A stretch of DNA of 13,022 bases, taken from NCBI GenBank assembly GCA_023391535.1, contig JAEWAU010000112.1, positions 1 to 13,022 on the forward strand, in the 5' to 3' direction. A program made the position numbers and the translations under genes. How positions within the stretch are numbered: position 1 is the first letter of the stretch; every line of letters starts with the position of its first letter. Source of the stretch: Bacillota bacterium. Its GTDB lineage: Bacteria; Bacillota; Clostridia; Oscillospirales; Ethanoligenentaceae. Shown one piece after another: positions 1 through 6,998 of the stretch. The notes beneath the pieces were generated by a model, which was not told the DNA's origin, ran no database searches, and saw only the letters and a program-made list of their open reading frames with translations.

Positions 1-9
1 CCCCGCGAC

Positions 10-20
10 GGGGGGGGGGG
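10..20. repeat. Run of 11 G (homopolymer)
   Basis: Eleven consecutive G residues lie just upstream of the first terminator of the window. Such a run is prone to slipped-strand length changes and to sequencing error. No reading frame in the window crosses it, so any effect would be on whatever lies before the window. Confidence 0.9.
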
Positions 21-32
21 ATTGCCCCGCCG

Positions 33-59
33 CCGCCCGCTACCATGCGGGCGGTTTTT
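33..59 (+). terminator. Rho-independent terminator of the gene upstream of the window
   Basis: CCGCCCGC (33-40) pairs with GCGGGCGG (47-54) across a six-base loop, and five T follow at once (55-59). This is a textbook intrinsic terminator on the plus strand. The gene it serves ends before the window starts. It abuts the next promoter. Confidence 0.8.
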
Positions 60-60
60 C

Positions 61-69
61 TGCTATAAT
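61..69 (+). promoter_or_regulatory. Extended -10 promoter for the DUF2007-DUF3810 operon
   Basis: TG at 61-62, one base, then a perfect TATAAT at 64-69 make an extended -10 element. No recognisable -35 exists at the right distance; that position falls in the loop of the preceding terminator hairpin. Transcription would start near 76, leaving a leader of about 155 bases before the first gene. Confidence 0.6.
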
Positions 70-114
70 GAGGAACGGAGCCGCCCGGTTCGGGGCGGCA
101 GTTCGAAGAAGGAG

Positions 115-220
115 CCACACGGTTTTCCGGCGCGGAAGCGTGCCGAGGAGCCGCGCTGAATTTTCCCGCGAATCGGGTGCGGGCACCGCCCGCCGCGAAT
201 TGGGTGCGGGCATTGCCCGC
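115..220 (+). repeat. Dispersed hairpin-rich repeat, copy 1
   Basis: This stretch reappears, inverted, at about 4509-4606. Shared blocks include GGCGCGGAAGCGTGCCGA and GCGGGCACCGCC in the same order. Both copies can fold a CACG...CGTG hairpin enclosing TTCC/GGAA, followed by GCGGGC-loop-GCCCGC type hairpins. Weaker similarity continues upstream (GCGGCAG-pyrimidine-TCGAA, near 95-106). Here it lies in the leader of the zinc-ribbon/DUF2007 gene and ends directly at its AAGGAGG ribosome site. I see no coding sense in it. It may be an interspersed intergenic element of this genome. Confidence 0.75.
168..220 (+). repeat. Tandem pair of 26-base hairpin units
   Basis: Units 168-193 and 195-220 match except for three positions (period 27). 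Each contains GCGGGC, a three-base loop (ACC or ATT) and GCCCGC, so two small hairpins can stand directly upstream of the AAGGAGG at 221-227. The copy at 4509-4606 also has two such units, with a slightly shorter spacing. Confidence 0.75.
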
Positions 221-233
221 AAGGAGGATGGAC

Positions 234-833
234 ATGCCGTTTTGTCCGAATTGCAAAACCGAGTACCAGGCGGGGGTAAAAACCTGCGCGGACTGCGGGG
301 CGGCGCTCGTGGATGCGTTGCCGAAGGAAGAGGAGCTCCCGTTTTCCCCCACGGACGAGGGGGTGTTCCTCGCGGCGGCGAACGAAAGCGCCGACGTGCT
401 GGCCATCGAGGGCCGGCTGCGCAGCGAGGGAATCCCGTTCCGCAAGCAGGGTTTCAGCGGGCCGGGCATGTTCGGCGCCTATGCTTTCGGCGCGGAATTC
501 TACGTGCCGAAGCGCTGCCTTGCGCAGGCGCAGCTCGCGCTGCCGGCCGGGCTGCCTCCCTGCCCGAAGGAGCCGGGCACGCCGGAGGGTGAGCAACCGG
601 ATTTCTCCGAAGCCGCCGAACCGGAAGCGCCGGAATCGGCAAAGGCAGAGGAAACGAGCGGGGAAAAGGCCGGCGGCGCCCTGCACGACACCGAAAGCGA
701 CGTGGAAGGCGGAAAAAAAGGCGGCGTTCTGAAGCCCCTCGGGTTTGTGCTGTTTCTCATCGCCGCGGCCCTCGTGGTGTTCGGGGTGGATAGCCTCATG
801 AACCTGTTCCGCTCCGCCATGGGATGGTCGTGA
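234..833 (+). CDS. Zinc-ribbon, DUF2007 domain membrane-anchored protein
   Basis: A 199-residue protein of unknown role. The N-terminus is a zinc ribbon: C4-P-N-C7 and C18-A-D-C21. Residues about 42-105 look like a DUF2007 ('putative signal transducing protein') domain, with the typical pattern of an N/E-A-D-V segment, a GIPF stretch and a closing YVP. An acidic, Pro/Glu-rich linker (about 112-165) leads to one C-terminal membrane helix (about 168-190), so the globular part is probably cytoplasmic and tethered (inference). The ATG at 234 lies six bases after AAGGAGG (221-227). The ATG at 228 abuts that site and an upstream GTG has none, so 234 is preferred. The DUF3810 gene follows after only a few bases, suggesting one operon. 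The family call is fairly secure; the function is not known. Confidence 0.85.
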   Translation: MPFCPNCKTEYQAGVKTCADCGAALVDALPKEEELPFSPTDEGVFLAAANESADVLAIEGRLRSEGIPFRKQGFSGPGMFGAYAFGAEFYVPKRCLAQAQLALPAGLPPCPKEPGTPEGEQPDFSEAAEPEAPESAKAEETSGEKAGGALHDTESDVEGGKKGGVLKPLGFVLFLIAAALVVFGVDSLMNLFRSAMGWS

Positions 834-839
834 CCGGTG

Positions 840-2087
840 ATGTTCGAAACGCGTCCCTCCCGGAAAAGAGCGCGCCGCCGTGTCGCTTTGCGGCATACCG
901 CGCGGCGCCATGCTTCATGGCGGCCCGCCGCGAGGCGCGCGCCGCGAAGCGCGTTCCCCCGGCGCGCGGCGGGGGTTGCTGGGCCGCGGCGGCGCCCCGC
1001 GTTTCATCCGGTTCCCACCGCCGTTCTGCTGGCGCTGTTCCCGCTGGCGCTTGCGCTGAACGTTTGGGCGCGGCGCAACTCCGGCACGGTGGAAGCCCTG
1101 TATAGCCGGCGCATTTATCACGCGCTGGTGTTTCCGGTGTCGCGCTGGTTCGCGCTCGCGCCGTTTTCCGCCGCCGAATGGATGGTGTACGCGGCCGCGG
1201 CGTTCGCGCTGCTGGCGCTGGGCGCTTCCGTGCGGCATCTGGCGCACCGGCGCTTTCTGCCGCCGCTGCGTCTCCTGCTCGCGCTGCTATGCATCGCCTC
1301 GGCGGGATATTTCGTGTTCACGGCGGGGTGGGGCCTCAATTACAGCCGCGAACCGCTGGCCCGGAATCTCGGCTACCGCGAGGGGCAGCCCACGGAGGCC
1401 GAGCTTGCCGCCGTGATGCGCCGCGAACAGGCGGATGTCGCCTCCGCGGCCGGGGAGCTGACGGTGCGGGACGGCCGCACGGTTTATCCGGGCGGGTTTG
1501 CGCGCATGCGCGCGCAGGTGGACGCCGGGTACCGGGCGCTTGCCGCGCGCGGCGGAATCTACCGCGCGCTGTTTTCCGGGGCACGTCCGTGGCCCAAGGC
1601 GATTCTGGCTTCGCCCTTGCTCTCCTACACCGGTATCGACGGCATCTACTTCCCCTTCACGGGCGAGCCGAACGTGAACACCGCCGATCTTCCCTTCACG
1701 CAGCCCTTCGACGCCGCGCACGAGAGCGCGCATTTCAAGGGCTTTGCGCGCGAGGACGAGGCGAATTTCATCGCTTACCTCGCCGATTCCGCGAATCCGG
1801 ACCCGTATTTCCGCTATTCGGCGCATATGGAGGCTTATCTCTACGTTTCAAACGCGCTCTACGCCACCGATTACAAAGCGTGGGCCAAGCTCGACGCCGG
1901 TTTGAGCCCGGTGGCGCGGGAGGATTTTGCCGCCTACAACCGCTATTACGACGAGCATCAGGGCAAAGCGCAGGAACTTTCGAACAACGTGAACAACTCC
2001 TATTTGCAGGCGCAGGGGCAGCAGGGAGTGATCACCTACGACATGTTCGTCAATCTGCTGTGCGATGAATTCAGAAGCGGGAAGTAA
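840..2087 (+). CDS. DUF3810 family membrane protein with HExxH motif
   Basis: About 415 residues. Three membrane helices (about 62-78, 112-130, 143-163) precede an extracytoplasmic domain typical of DUF3810, with GIDGIYFPFTGEPNVN, then HESAH and GFAREDEANFIAYL. HESAH fits the zinc-protease HExxH pattern (H294, E295, H298), and the glutamates of REDEAN could supply a third ligand. Peptidase activity is an inference; the family is uncharacterised to my knowledge. The start is uncertain. ATG 840 (or GTG 837) has no clear ribosome site, and translation may couple to the preceding gene, whose TGA (831-833) is in the same frame. The first 55 residues hold about 18 arginines and no domain, and no alternative ATG, GTG or TTG occurs before the first helix. 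The operon ends at the bidirectional terminator at 2190-2226. Confidence 0.85.
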   Translation: MFETRPSRKRARRRVALRHTARRHASWRPAARRAPRSAFPRRAAGVAGPRRRPAFHPVPTAVLLALFPLALALNVWARRNSGTVEALYSRRIYHALVFPVSRWFALAPFSAAEWMVYAAAAFALLALGASVRHLAHRRFLPPLRLLLALLCIASAGYFVFTAGWGLNYSREPLARNLGYREGQPTEAELAAVMRREQADVASAAGELTVRDGRTVYPGGFARMRAQVDAGYRALAARGGIYRALFSGARPWPKAILASPLLSYTGIDGIYFPFTGEPNVNTADLPFTQPFDAAHESAHFKGFAREDEANFIAYLADSANPDPYFRYSAHMEAYLYVSNALYATDYKAWAKLDAGLSPVAREDFAAYNRYYDEHQGKAQELSNNVNNSYLQAQGQQGVITYDMFVNLLCDEFRSGK

Positions 2088-2189
2088 CGCTGATCTGATG
2101 GTTGTTCCGGGGCGGCAAAGAAGTTCCTGCTCCAAGGGCGCTTACCGTCACCCCTTAAAAAAGCATATCCGGAAGCCGGCAAAAAAGCA

Positions 2190-2226
2190 GGCGGCCGCAG
2201 GTAATTCCTGCGGCCGCCCGTTTTTC
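2190..2226. terminator. Bidirectional terminator between the DUF3810 and PBP genes
   Basis: GGCGGCCGCAGG (2190-2201) pairs perfectly with CCTGCGGCCGCC (2207-2218) around a five-base loop. On the plus strand CG and five T follow. On the minus strand six T (the A run at 2181-2186) follow after a three-base gap. It serves two convergent genes. Confidence 0.9.
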
Positions 2227-2270
2227 GCGTTTTTACCGGATTGGACTGGAATGAAAAAAAGAAAAGCCTC

Positions 2271-4382
2271 TCAGCTTGCGGCCCCCACCGGTGTCTGCGG
2301 AGCGATATCCGTCACCCGGTAGTACCCCACGCCGATGCCGGAAGAGGAGATATACCCGGTTTTCGGGTCGTAATTGAGCTTCACCACGTTGCCGTTGTAA
2401 GGGAAGCTCGACTTTTTCGGGTTTTTGTCCACAGCGGACATCACGGCTCTCCACGCCTTGAGCGCGGGGTTCATTTCATTTGTGTAGTAGAGGATGTTCT
2501 TCGGCGTGTCGTAGCCCACCCACACCACGCCCACATAGTCGGGCGTGATGCCGCAGAACCAACGGTCCTTGTGTTCGTTGGTAGTGCCCGTTTTGCCGCC
2601 CACCAGAACCCCGGGGATCTGGGCGCTGTGGCCTGTGCCGTCGAGCCGCGTGACGTTCTGGATGAGCAGCTGGTTCATCACGTAGGCGGTATCGGGCTCG
2701 ATGGCCTTGGTGGCCACGGGGTTGTTCTGAAGAAGCACGTTGCCCTGGCTGTCCACGACCTTGGTGTATGAATACGGCTTGATGAACAGCCCGTTGTTGC
2801 CGAAAATCTCGTAGCCGCCGGCCATCTCGCGCACCGTAACGCCCCCCGCGCCGCCGATGGCGATGGCGGGCACGTTGTCGGTTTTATCAAGCGACGTGAA
2901 GCCGAGTGTGTTCATGAGGAAATCGAGCGTGTACTTCGGCGAGAGATAATCCTGGTCGATATGCACGGCGGCGGTGTTCACCGACTGCGCCAGCGCGTCC
3001 GCCACCAGCATGTTGCCGGTGTAATCGTTGTCGCCGTCGTTCATCGGCCACTGCGTGCCGTCGTGCAGCGTGATTTTGGAAAGCGGGACGGCCGTGGACC
3101 AGGTGATCTTATTGAGGTTGATGGCCGGAGCGTACACCCCCAGCGGCTTGAGCGAGGAACCGGGCTGCCGCTTGGAACCGGTGGCGCGGTCGAGTACGAG
3201 GTTGCCCGTTTTGGCGCCGCGTGCGCCCTCCACGCCCTTGATCTGGCCCGAATAATCCACGATCATCATGGCGGACTGCGGCTGACCGTAGCTTGCGGGG
3301 TACGGAATCCAGTTGTTCTGGTCGGTGTTGCCCTTCCCGCTGTAAACGGCGTCCATCGAGCTCTGCACGGAGGGGTCCTCGGTGGTGTAGATGCTGTAGC
3401 CGCCCGAATAGATCTTATCGAGCGCCACGGCCTGTTCCCAGCCGTATTTCTTCACAAGGTCGGCCTGCACATCCTGAATCACCATATCCGTGAACCAGCC
3501 GTTCACGGCGTTGGCTTTTTTGGGGATGGCCGTTACCTTCTCGGCGATGGCCTTATCGTATTGGGCCTGCGTGATCTTGCCCTGCTTGAGCATGTTCCCG
3601 AGGATGGTCTTGCGCCGGGACGCGTTGGCGGCGGGGTGCATGCGCGGGTCGTAGGTGGAGGGCGCTTTGGGCATGCAGGCCAGGGCCGCGCACTGGGCGA
3701 GGTCGAGCTGCTTTACATCCTTGCCGAAAAAGTTCTCGGAGGCCGTTTCCACGCCGTAATAGCCGTCGAAATTGATGGTGTTGAGGTAGGCTTCCAGAAT
3801 GGCCTGCTTGCTTTCGCCCCGTTCGAGCTGAAGCGCATCCACGATCTCCTGTATTTTGCGGGCGTAGTCGTTTTTGTTCTTGCCCATGTTCTCGCGCACG
3901 TTCACGAGCTGCTGGGTGATGGTGGAACCGCCCTGCTGGGAGCTGTAATAATGCACGAACAGGTTTGCGAACGAAAGAAACGTCCGCTTCCAGTCCACGC
4001 CGTTGTGTTCGTAAAAGCGCTGGTCCTCGGTGCAGATGAAGGCGTACTGGAGCTGCTCCGGGATATTGCCGAGCGACGTCCATACGCGCTTCTGGTCGCC
4101 GCTGATCTCCGCCAGCGTGTCGGTTTTTCCCGTGGAATCCGTGGCGTAGATAAAGGTGTTGGCGTCGAGGCTCGCACGGCTGATATCCACATTCTGGGGC
4201 GTGACGAAATTGATGACGTAGAACGCGAGTGCCCCGCCCACGATGGTGCAGGTGAGCACCAGCACGAGAAACACCGTCAGCACGAAGCGCCCGAAAATAC
4301 CGAACGCCCGGCGCGTCGCGGAGCCGCCCTTCGCCTGTTTCGTTTTGGCTTTGCCGCGGGAGCTTCCCGATGCGTGCGCCAT
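2271..4382 (-). CDS. Class A penicillin-binding protein (transglycosylase/transpeptidase)
   Basis: A 703-residue bifunctional peptidoglycan synthase of the PBP1a type: it polymerises lipid II into glycan and cross-links the stem peptides outside the membrane. A basic cytoplasmic tail (1-32) leads to one membrane helix (about 33-58). The GT51 domain (about 85-270) shows TEDQRFYEHNG with the catalytic Glu at 119, and GGSTITQQL at 151-159. The transpeptidase domain shows all three active-site motifs: S409-S-L-K412, S467-V-N469 and K597-T-G599. It therefore appears complete. The C-terminus is short, with no added PASTA or fibronectin domain. A GAGGAGG site (4396-4402) lies 13 bases before the ATG, slightly long. 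The gene is monocistronic, with its own promoter (4478-4506) and terminator (2190-2226). It resembles ponA/mrcA, but I do not assign a symbol. Confidence 0.96.
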   Translation of the reverse strand: MAHASGSSRGKAKTKQAKGGSATRRAFGIFGRFVLTVFLVLVLTCTIVGGALAFYVINFVTPQNVDISRASLDANTFIYATDSTGKTDTLAEISGDQKRVWTSLGNIPEQLQYAFICTEDQRFYEHNGVDWKRTFLSFANLFVHYYSSQQGGSTITQQLVNVRENMGKNKNDYARKIQEIVDALQLERGESKQAILEAYLNTINFDGYYGVETASENFFGKDVKQLDLAQCAALACMPKAPSTYDPRMHPAANASRRKTILGNMLKQGKITQAQYDKAIAEKVTAIPKKANAVNGWFTDMVIQDVQADLVKKYGWEQAVALDKIYSGGYSIYTTEDPSVQSSMDAVYSGKGNTDQNNWIPYPASYGQPQSAMMIVDYSGQIKGVEGARGAKTGNLVLDRATGSKRQPGSSLKPLGVYAPAINLNKITWSTAVPLSKITLHDGTQWPMNDGDNDYTGNMLVADALAQSVNTAAVHIDQDYLSPKYTLDFLMNTLGFTSLDKTDNVPAIAIGGAGGVTVREMAGGYEIFGNNGLFIKPYSYTKVVDSQGNVLLQNNPVATKAIEPDTAYVMNQLLIQNVTRLDGTGHSAQIPGVLVGGKTGTTNEHKDRWFCGITPDYVGVVWVGYDTPKNILYYTNEMNPALKAWRAVMSAVDKNPKKSSFPYNGNVVKLNYDPKTGYISSSGIGVGYYRVTDIAPQTPVGAAS

Positions 4383-4477
4383 ATGTGTTTCGTCGCCTCC
4401 TCGCGCGGGGGCCTTACGGCCGCCCGAACCCGCTGCGGGCCGGGAAAAACCGGCCGTCCTCTTGGGATTGTGGGTTT

Positions 4478-4506
4478 ATTCTACCACAGTCCCCGTAAAA
4501 ATACAA
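4478..4506 (-). promoter_or_regulatory. Promoter of the PBP gene
   Basis: On the minus strand, TTGTAT (4501-4506), a 17-base spacer and TAGAAT (4478-4483), with TG-G before the -10 (extended -10). The start would fall near 4471, giving a leader of about 90 bases. The dispersed repeat begins immediately upstream of the -35. Confidence 0.8.
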
Positions 4507-4508
4507 CG

Positions 4509-4606
4509 GCGGGCGGTGCCCGCGCCCAATGGCGGTGCCCGCGCCCGGTGCGCGGGGAAAACCCGGCGCGATTTTCGGCACGCTTCCGCGCCGGGAAACC
4601 GTGCGC
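4509..4606 (-). repeat. Dispersed hairpin-rich repeat, copy 2 (inverted)
   Basis: Read on the minus strand, this matches 115-220 over about 100 bases with a few small gaps. It conserves GGCGCGGAAGCGTGCCGA and two GCGGGCACCGCC units, and also the GCACGG...CGTGC hairpin. Upstream similarity may extend to about 4652. Unlike copy 1 it is not in a leader. It sits between the divergent promoters of the PBP gene and the DUF1015 gene. Confidence 0.75.
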
Positions 4607-4669
4607 GGGGAGATAAGCGGAATTCCCGCCCGGCCCCATTCGAGCTGCCGCGGCGCAGCCGGCGGGCCG

Positions 4670-4698
4670 TTGCGCGGGTGGGTGTTCGGATGTATAAT
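4670..4698 (+). promoter_or_regulatory. Promoter of the DUF1015-CPBP operon
   Basis: TTGCGC (4670-4675), 17 bases, then a perfect TATAAT (4693-4698). The start would lie near 4705, giving a leader of about 87 bases. A small inverted repeat ATGCA/TGCAT (4731-4745) lies in that leader. Confidence 0.75.
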
Positions 4699-4791
4699 AG
4701 AGCCGGAACATACAAATTTCCGTCCCAATCATGCATATCGTGCATAAAAATCCGCATCAAAGCCCCAAACCAGCAGGAAAGGGAGTTTTTC

Positions 4792-6069
4792 ATGGACGAC
4801 ACATGCCGTTTTCCGGGTTTCGGCCCCGCCGACATTCTCGTGCCGCAGGGCTGCGACCTGCGCCTCTGGAGCGTGGTGGCCTGCGACCAGTACACCTCCG
4901 AGCCCGCCTACTGGGAGCAGGTGGAGCGTCTGGTGGGCGGCGCGCCCTCCGCACTGCGCCTGACCCTGCCGGAAATCTACCTGAAGGGCGACGTTTCGGA
5001 ACGCATCGGCGCCATCGGCCGCGCCATGCGGGATTATCTGAACCGCGGGCTGTTCGCCGCGCACCCGGATTCGATGGTGCTCGTGGAGCGCACGCTTTCC
5101 TCCGGGCGCGTGCGCCGCGGACTTGTAGGCGCCGTGGATCTCGAGGCCTACGATTACAACCGCGGCGCGCAGTCCCCCGTGCGCGCCACGGAGGGCACGG
5201 TGCTCGAGCGCATCCCGCCCCGCGTGCGCGTGCGCGAAAACGCCCCGCTGGAGCTTCCGCATGTGATGCTGCTGGCCGACGACCCCGGCCGCACCGTGCT
5301 CGAACCGCTCGCGGAGCGCGCCGCGGAGTTCCCTCTGCTCTACGATTTCGACCTCATGCAGGGCGGCGGGCATATTGCGGGGCGGCTGATCGCGGGGCAG
5401 GCGCTGCGGGGCGTTTCCCGCGCGCTTTCGGCGCTCGCGCGGCCGGATGTCTTTTCCGAAAAATACGGCGTTTCGGGCAAAGCGCCGCTCGTGTTCGCGG
5501 TGGGGGACGGCAACCACTCCCTGGCCACGGCCAAGGCCTGCTGGGAGCAGGTGAAAAAAACGCTGCCCGCAGGCGCGTCTCACCCGGCGCGCTACGCGCT
5601 GGCGGAGCTCGTGAACCTCCACGACCCTGCCTTGGAGTTCGAGCCGATCCACCGCGTGGTGTTCGGCGTGGAGCCGGAACGGCTGCTTACGGAGTTTAAG
5701 GCGTTCTACCCCTGCGCCGCGGAAGAGAAAGCCGCCGGGCAGCGCATCGGGTATGTGCACGCGGGCGGGCGCGGCGTGCTCACGGTGCCAAACCCGCCCT
5801 GCAACCTCGCGGTGGGCACGCTCCAGAATTTTCTGGACGCCTGCCTCAAAGAGCACGGCGGACGCGTGGATTACATTCACGGGGACGGCGTGGCGGAGCA
5901 GCTCGGCGCGCAGCCGGGCAACGTCGGCTTCCTGCTGCCCGCGATGGAAAAATCCGACCTGTTCAAAACCGTTGTGCTCGAGGGCGCCCTGCCGCGCAAG
6001 ACCTTCTCGATGGGAAACGCGTGCGACAAGCGGTTCTACCTGGAGGCGCGGCGCATCCGGCCGGAGTAG
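4792..6069 (+). CDS. DUF1015 family protein
   Basis: A 425-residue cytoplasmic-type protein with no signal peptide or membrane helix. Length and motifs fit DUF1015 throughout: an N-terminal ADILVPQ segment, then SVVACDQYTSEPAYW, the hallmark GDGNHSLATAK (238-248), LVNLHDPALEFEPIHRVV (273-290), and the C-terminal LPRKTFSMGNACDKRFYLE (400-418). The reaction is unknown to me. In other clostridia and archaea relatives often lie near serine-biosynthesis genes, but nothing of that kind is visible here. GAAAGGGAG (4777-4785) lies six bases before the ATG. A sigma-A-type promoter precedes it, and a CPBP protease gene follows after 72 bases without a terminator, so the two are probably cotranscribed. 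No defect is seen. Confidence 0.93.
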   Translation: MDDTCRFPGFGPADILVPQGCDLRLWSVVACDQYTSEPAYWEQVERLVGGAPSALRLTLPEIYLKGDVSERIGAIGRAMRDYLNRGLFAAHPDSMVLVERTLSSGRVRRGLVGAVDLEAYDYNRGAQSPVRATEGTVLERIPPRVRVRENAPLELPHVMLLADDPGRTVLEPLAERAAEFPLLYDFDLMQGGGHIAGRLIAGQALRGVSRALSALARPDVFSEKYGVSGKAPLVFAVGDGNHSLATAKACWEQVKKTLPAGASHPARYALAELVNLHDPALEFEPIHRVVFGVEPERLLTEFKAFYPCAAEEKAAGQRIGYVHAGGRGVLTVPNPPCNLAVGTLQNFLDACLKEHGGRVDYIHGDGVAEQLGAQPGNVGFLLPAMEKSDLFKTVVLEGALPRKTFSMGNACDKRFYLEARRIRPE

Positions 6070-6094
6070 GGCAAACGGCTGCCCGTATTTCACA

Positions 6095-6130
6095 AATACA
6101 TGCACGAATACATGCACGGATACATAAAGG
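6095..6130 (+). repeat. 12-base tandem repeat in an intergenic gap
   Basis: AATACATGCACG occurs twice perfectly (6095-6106, 6107-6118), followed by a diverged third unit GATACATAAAGG (6119-6130). The third unit runs into the ribosome site of the CPBP gene. The units lie between the DUF1015 stop and the CPBP start. They contain in-frame ATGs, so automated gene callers may extend the CPBP start to 6100. Confidence 0.85.
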
Positions 6131-6141
6131 AAGTCTTCCAG

Positions 6142-6942
6142 ATGCCGGAAAAGCTTCTGAGTCTGGCGATTCTGCCCGCGGGCTGGGCGTGCGCCTGGCT
6201 CGCGTTTGTTCTGGGCGGCCGCCGCGCGCCCCGGGCGCGGCGTTTCCGCGCGGCGCTGCTGCAAAACTGGAAGCCCGCTCTCGTGCTGGCCCTGCTCTTT
6301 TATGCCGGCCCGCTTCTCGGAACGCTCCAGCCCAAATACCTGCTGAACCTTCCGCAAACCGTGCTGATTTTCTGCGCCGCCTCCTTCGGCCTCGCGCTGG
6401 CAAAGCCGATTGAGGGCTTCGAGCCGCTGCGCGCGACGGCCGCCGTGGCGCGGCGGAAAAAGCCCGTTCGGGAGCTTCTGCTCGCGCTTCTTTTCGCGCT
6501 GCTCCTCGTTGCGGCCAACATTCTGATCGGCAGTTCCGGCATCTTTGGGCTGTGCCTGCGCGTGTTCCACGAAACAAACGGCTCGGCGGCGGCCGCGCAG
6601 GCCATTCCCGGCGCAAACCGGGCGCTTTCGTTCTTCACGCTGCTCGCCGGCGCGGGGGTGGCGGAAGAAGTGGTTTATCGCCTGTTCTTTCTCACCTTGT
6701 TTTTGCGTCTGCTCAAAAAGCCGTGGGCGGCCGTTGTGCTTTCCTCCGTGTGCTTCGGGCTTTACCATATTACGCCGCTGGATTCGCTTTACCGCATTTA
6801 CTGGCAGTTTCCGGTGGCGCAGGCGGTTTCCGCCGCGCTGAGCGGGCTGGCGTTCGGCATCGTATATTATAAACGCGGGCTCGAAAGCTCCGTGCTCGGC
6901 CATACGCTCACCGACTGGCTGGGCGTCCTTCTTATTAAATAG
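6142..6942 (+). CDS. CPBP family intramembrane glutamic protease
   Basis: A 266-residue polytopic membrane protein of the CPBP (CAAX protease/Abi, PF02517) family, whose members cleave within the membrane or act in prenyl-protein processing and bacteriocin self-immunity. The family motifs are present: EExxxR as E175-E176-V-V-Y-R180, FGLYH with H209, and the third-motif HTLTD with H254. The usual Asn of the third motif is Asp (258). About seven hydrophobic segments are visible. AAAGGAAG (6126-6133) lies eight bases before ATG 6142. An in-frame ATG at 6100 would add 14 residues encoded by a tandem repeat and is less likely. It is the second gene of the DUF1015 operon and is followed by a bidirectional terminator. 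The substrate is unknown; no bacteriocin gene is near. Confidence 0.92.
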   Translation: MPEKLLSLAILPAGWACAWLAFVLGGRRAPRARRFRAALLQNWKPALVLALLFYAGPLLGTLQPKYLLNLPQTVLIFCAASFGLALAKPIEGFEPLRATAAVARRKKPVRELLLALLFALLLVAANILIGSSGIFGLCLRVFHETNGSAAAAQAIPGANRALSFFTLLAGAGVAEEVVYRLFFLTLFLRLLKKPWAAVVLSSVCFGLYHITPLDSLYRIYWQFPVAQAVSAALSGLAFGIVYYKRGLESSVLGHTLTDWLGVLLIK

Positions 6943-6954
6943 CGTACCAATATG

Positions 6955-6990
6955 AAAAACGCCCCCGGCCTTTGCGCCGGAGGCGTTTTT
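6955..6990. terminator. Bidirectional terminator between the CPBP and LysM-CAP genes
   Basis: AAAAACGCC (6955-6963) pairs with GGCGTTTTT (6982-6990) and CCGGC (6965-6969) with GCCGG (6976-6980), with one C/A mismatch and a six-base loop. Five T lie at the 3' side on either strand, so it can end both convergent genes. Confidence 0.92.
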
Positions 6991-6998
6991 GCGCCGCT

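Noticed and set aside
2101..2130. Weak resemblance of GTTCCGGGGCGGCA to the start of the dispersed repeat near 88-100
   Set aside because: Only about 13 bases match and none of the diagnostic hairpins follow, so chance is sufficient.
4731..5699. Plus-strand frame of 322 codons starting MHIVHKNPHQ
   Set aside because: It overlaps the DUF1015 gene in another frame, lacks a ribosome site and encodes an Arg/Ala/Gly-rich product.
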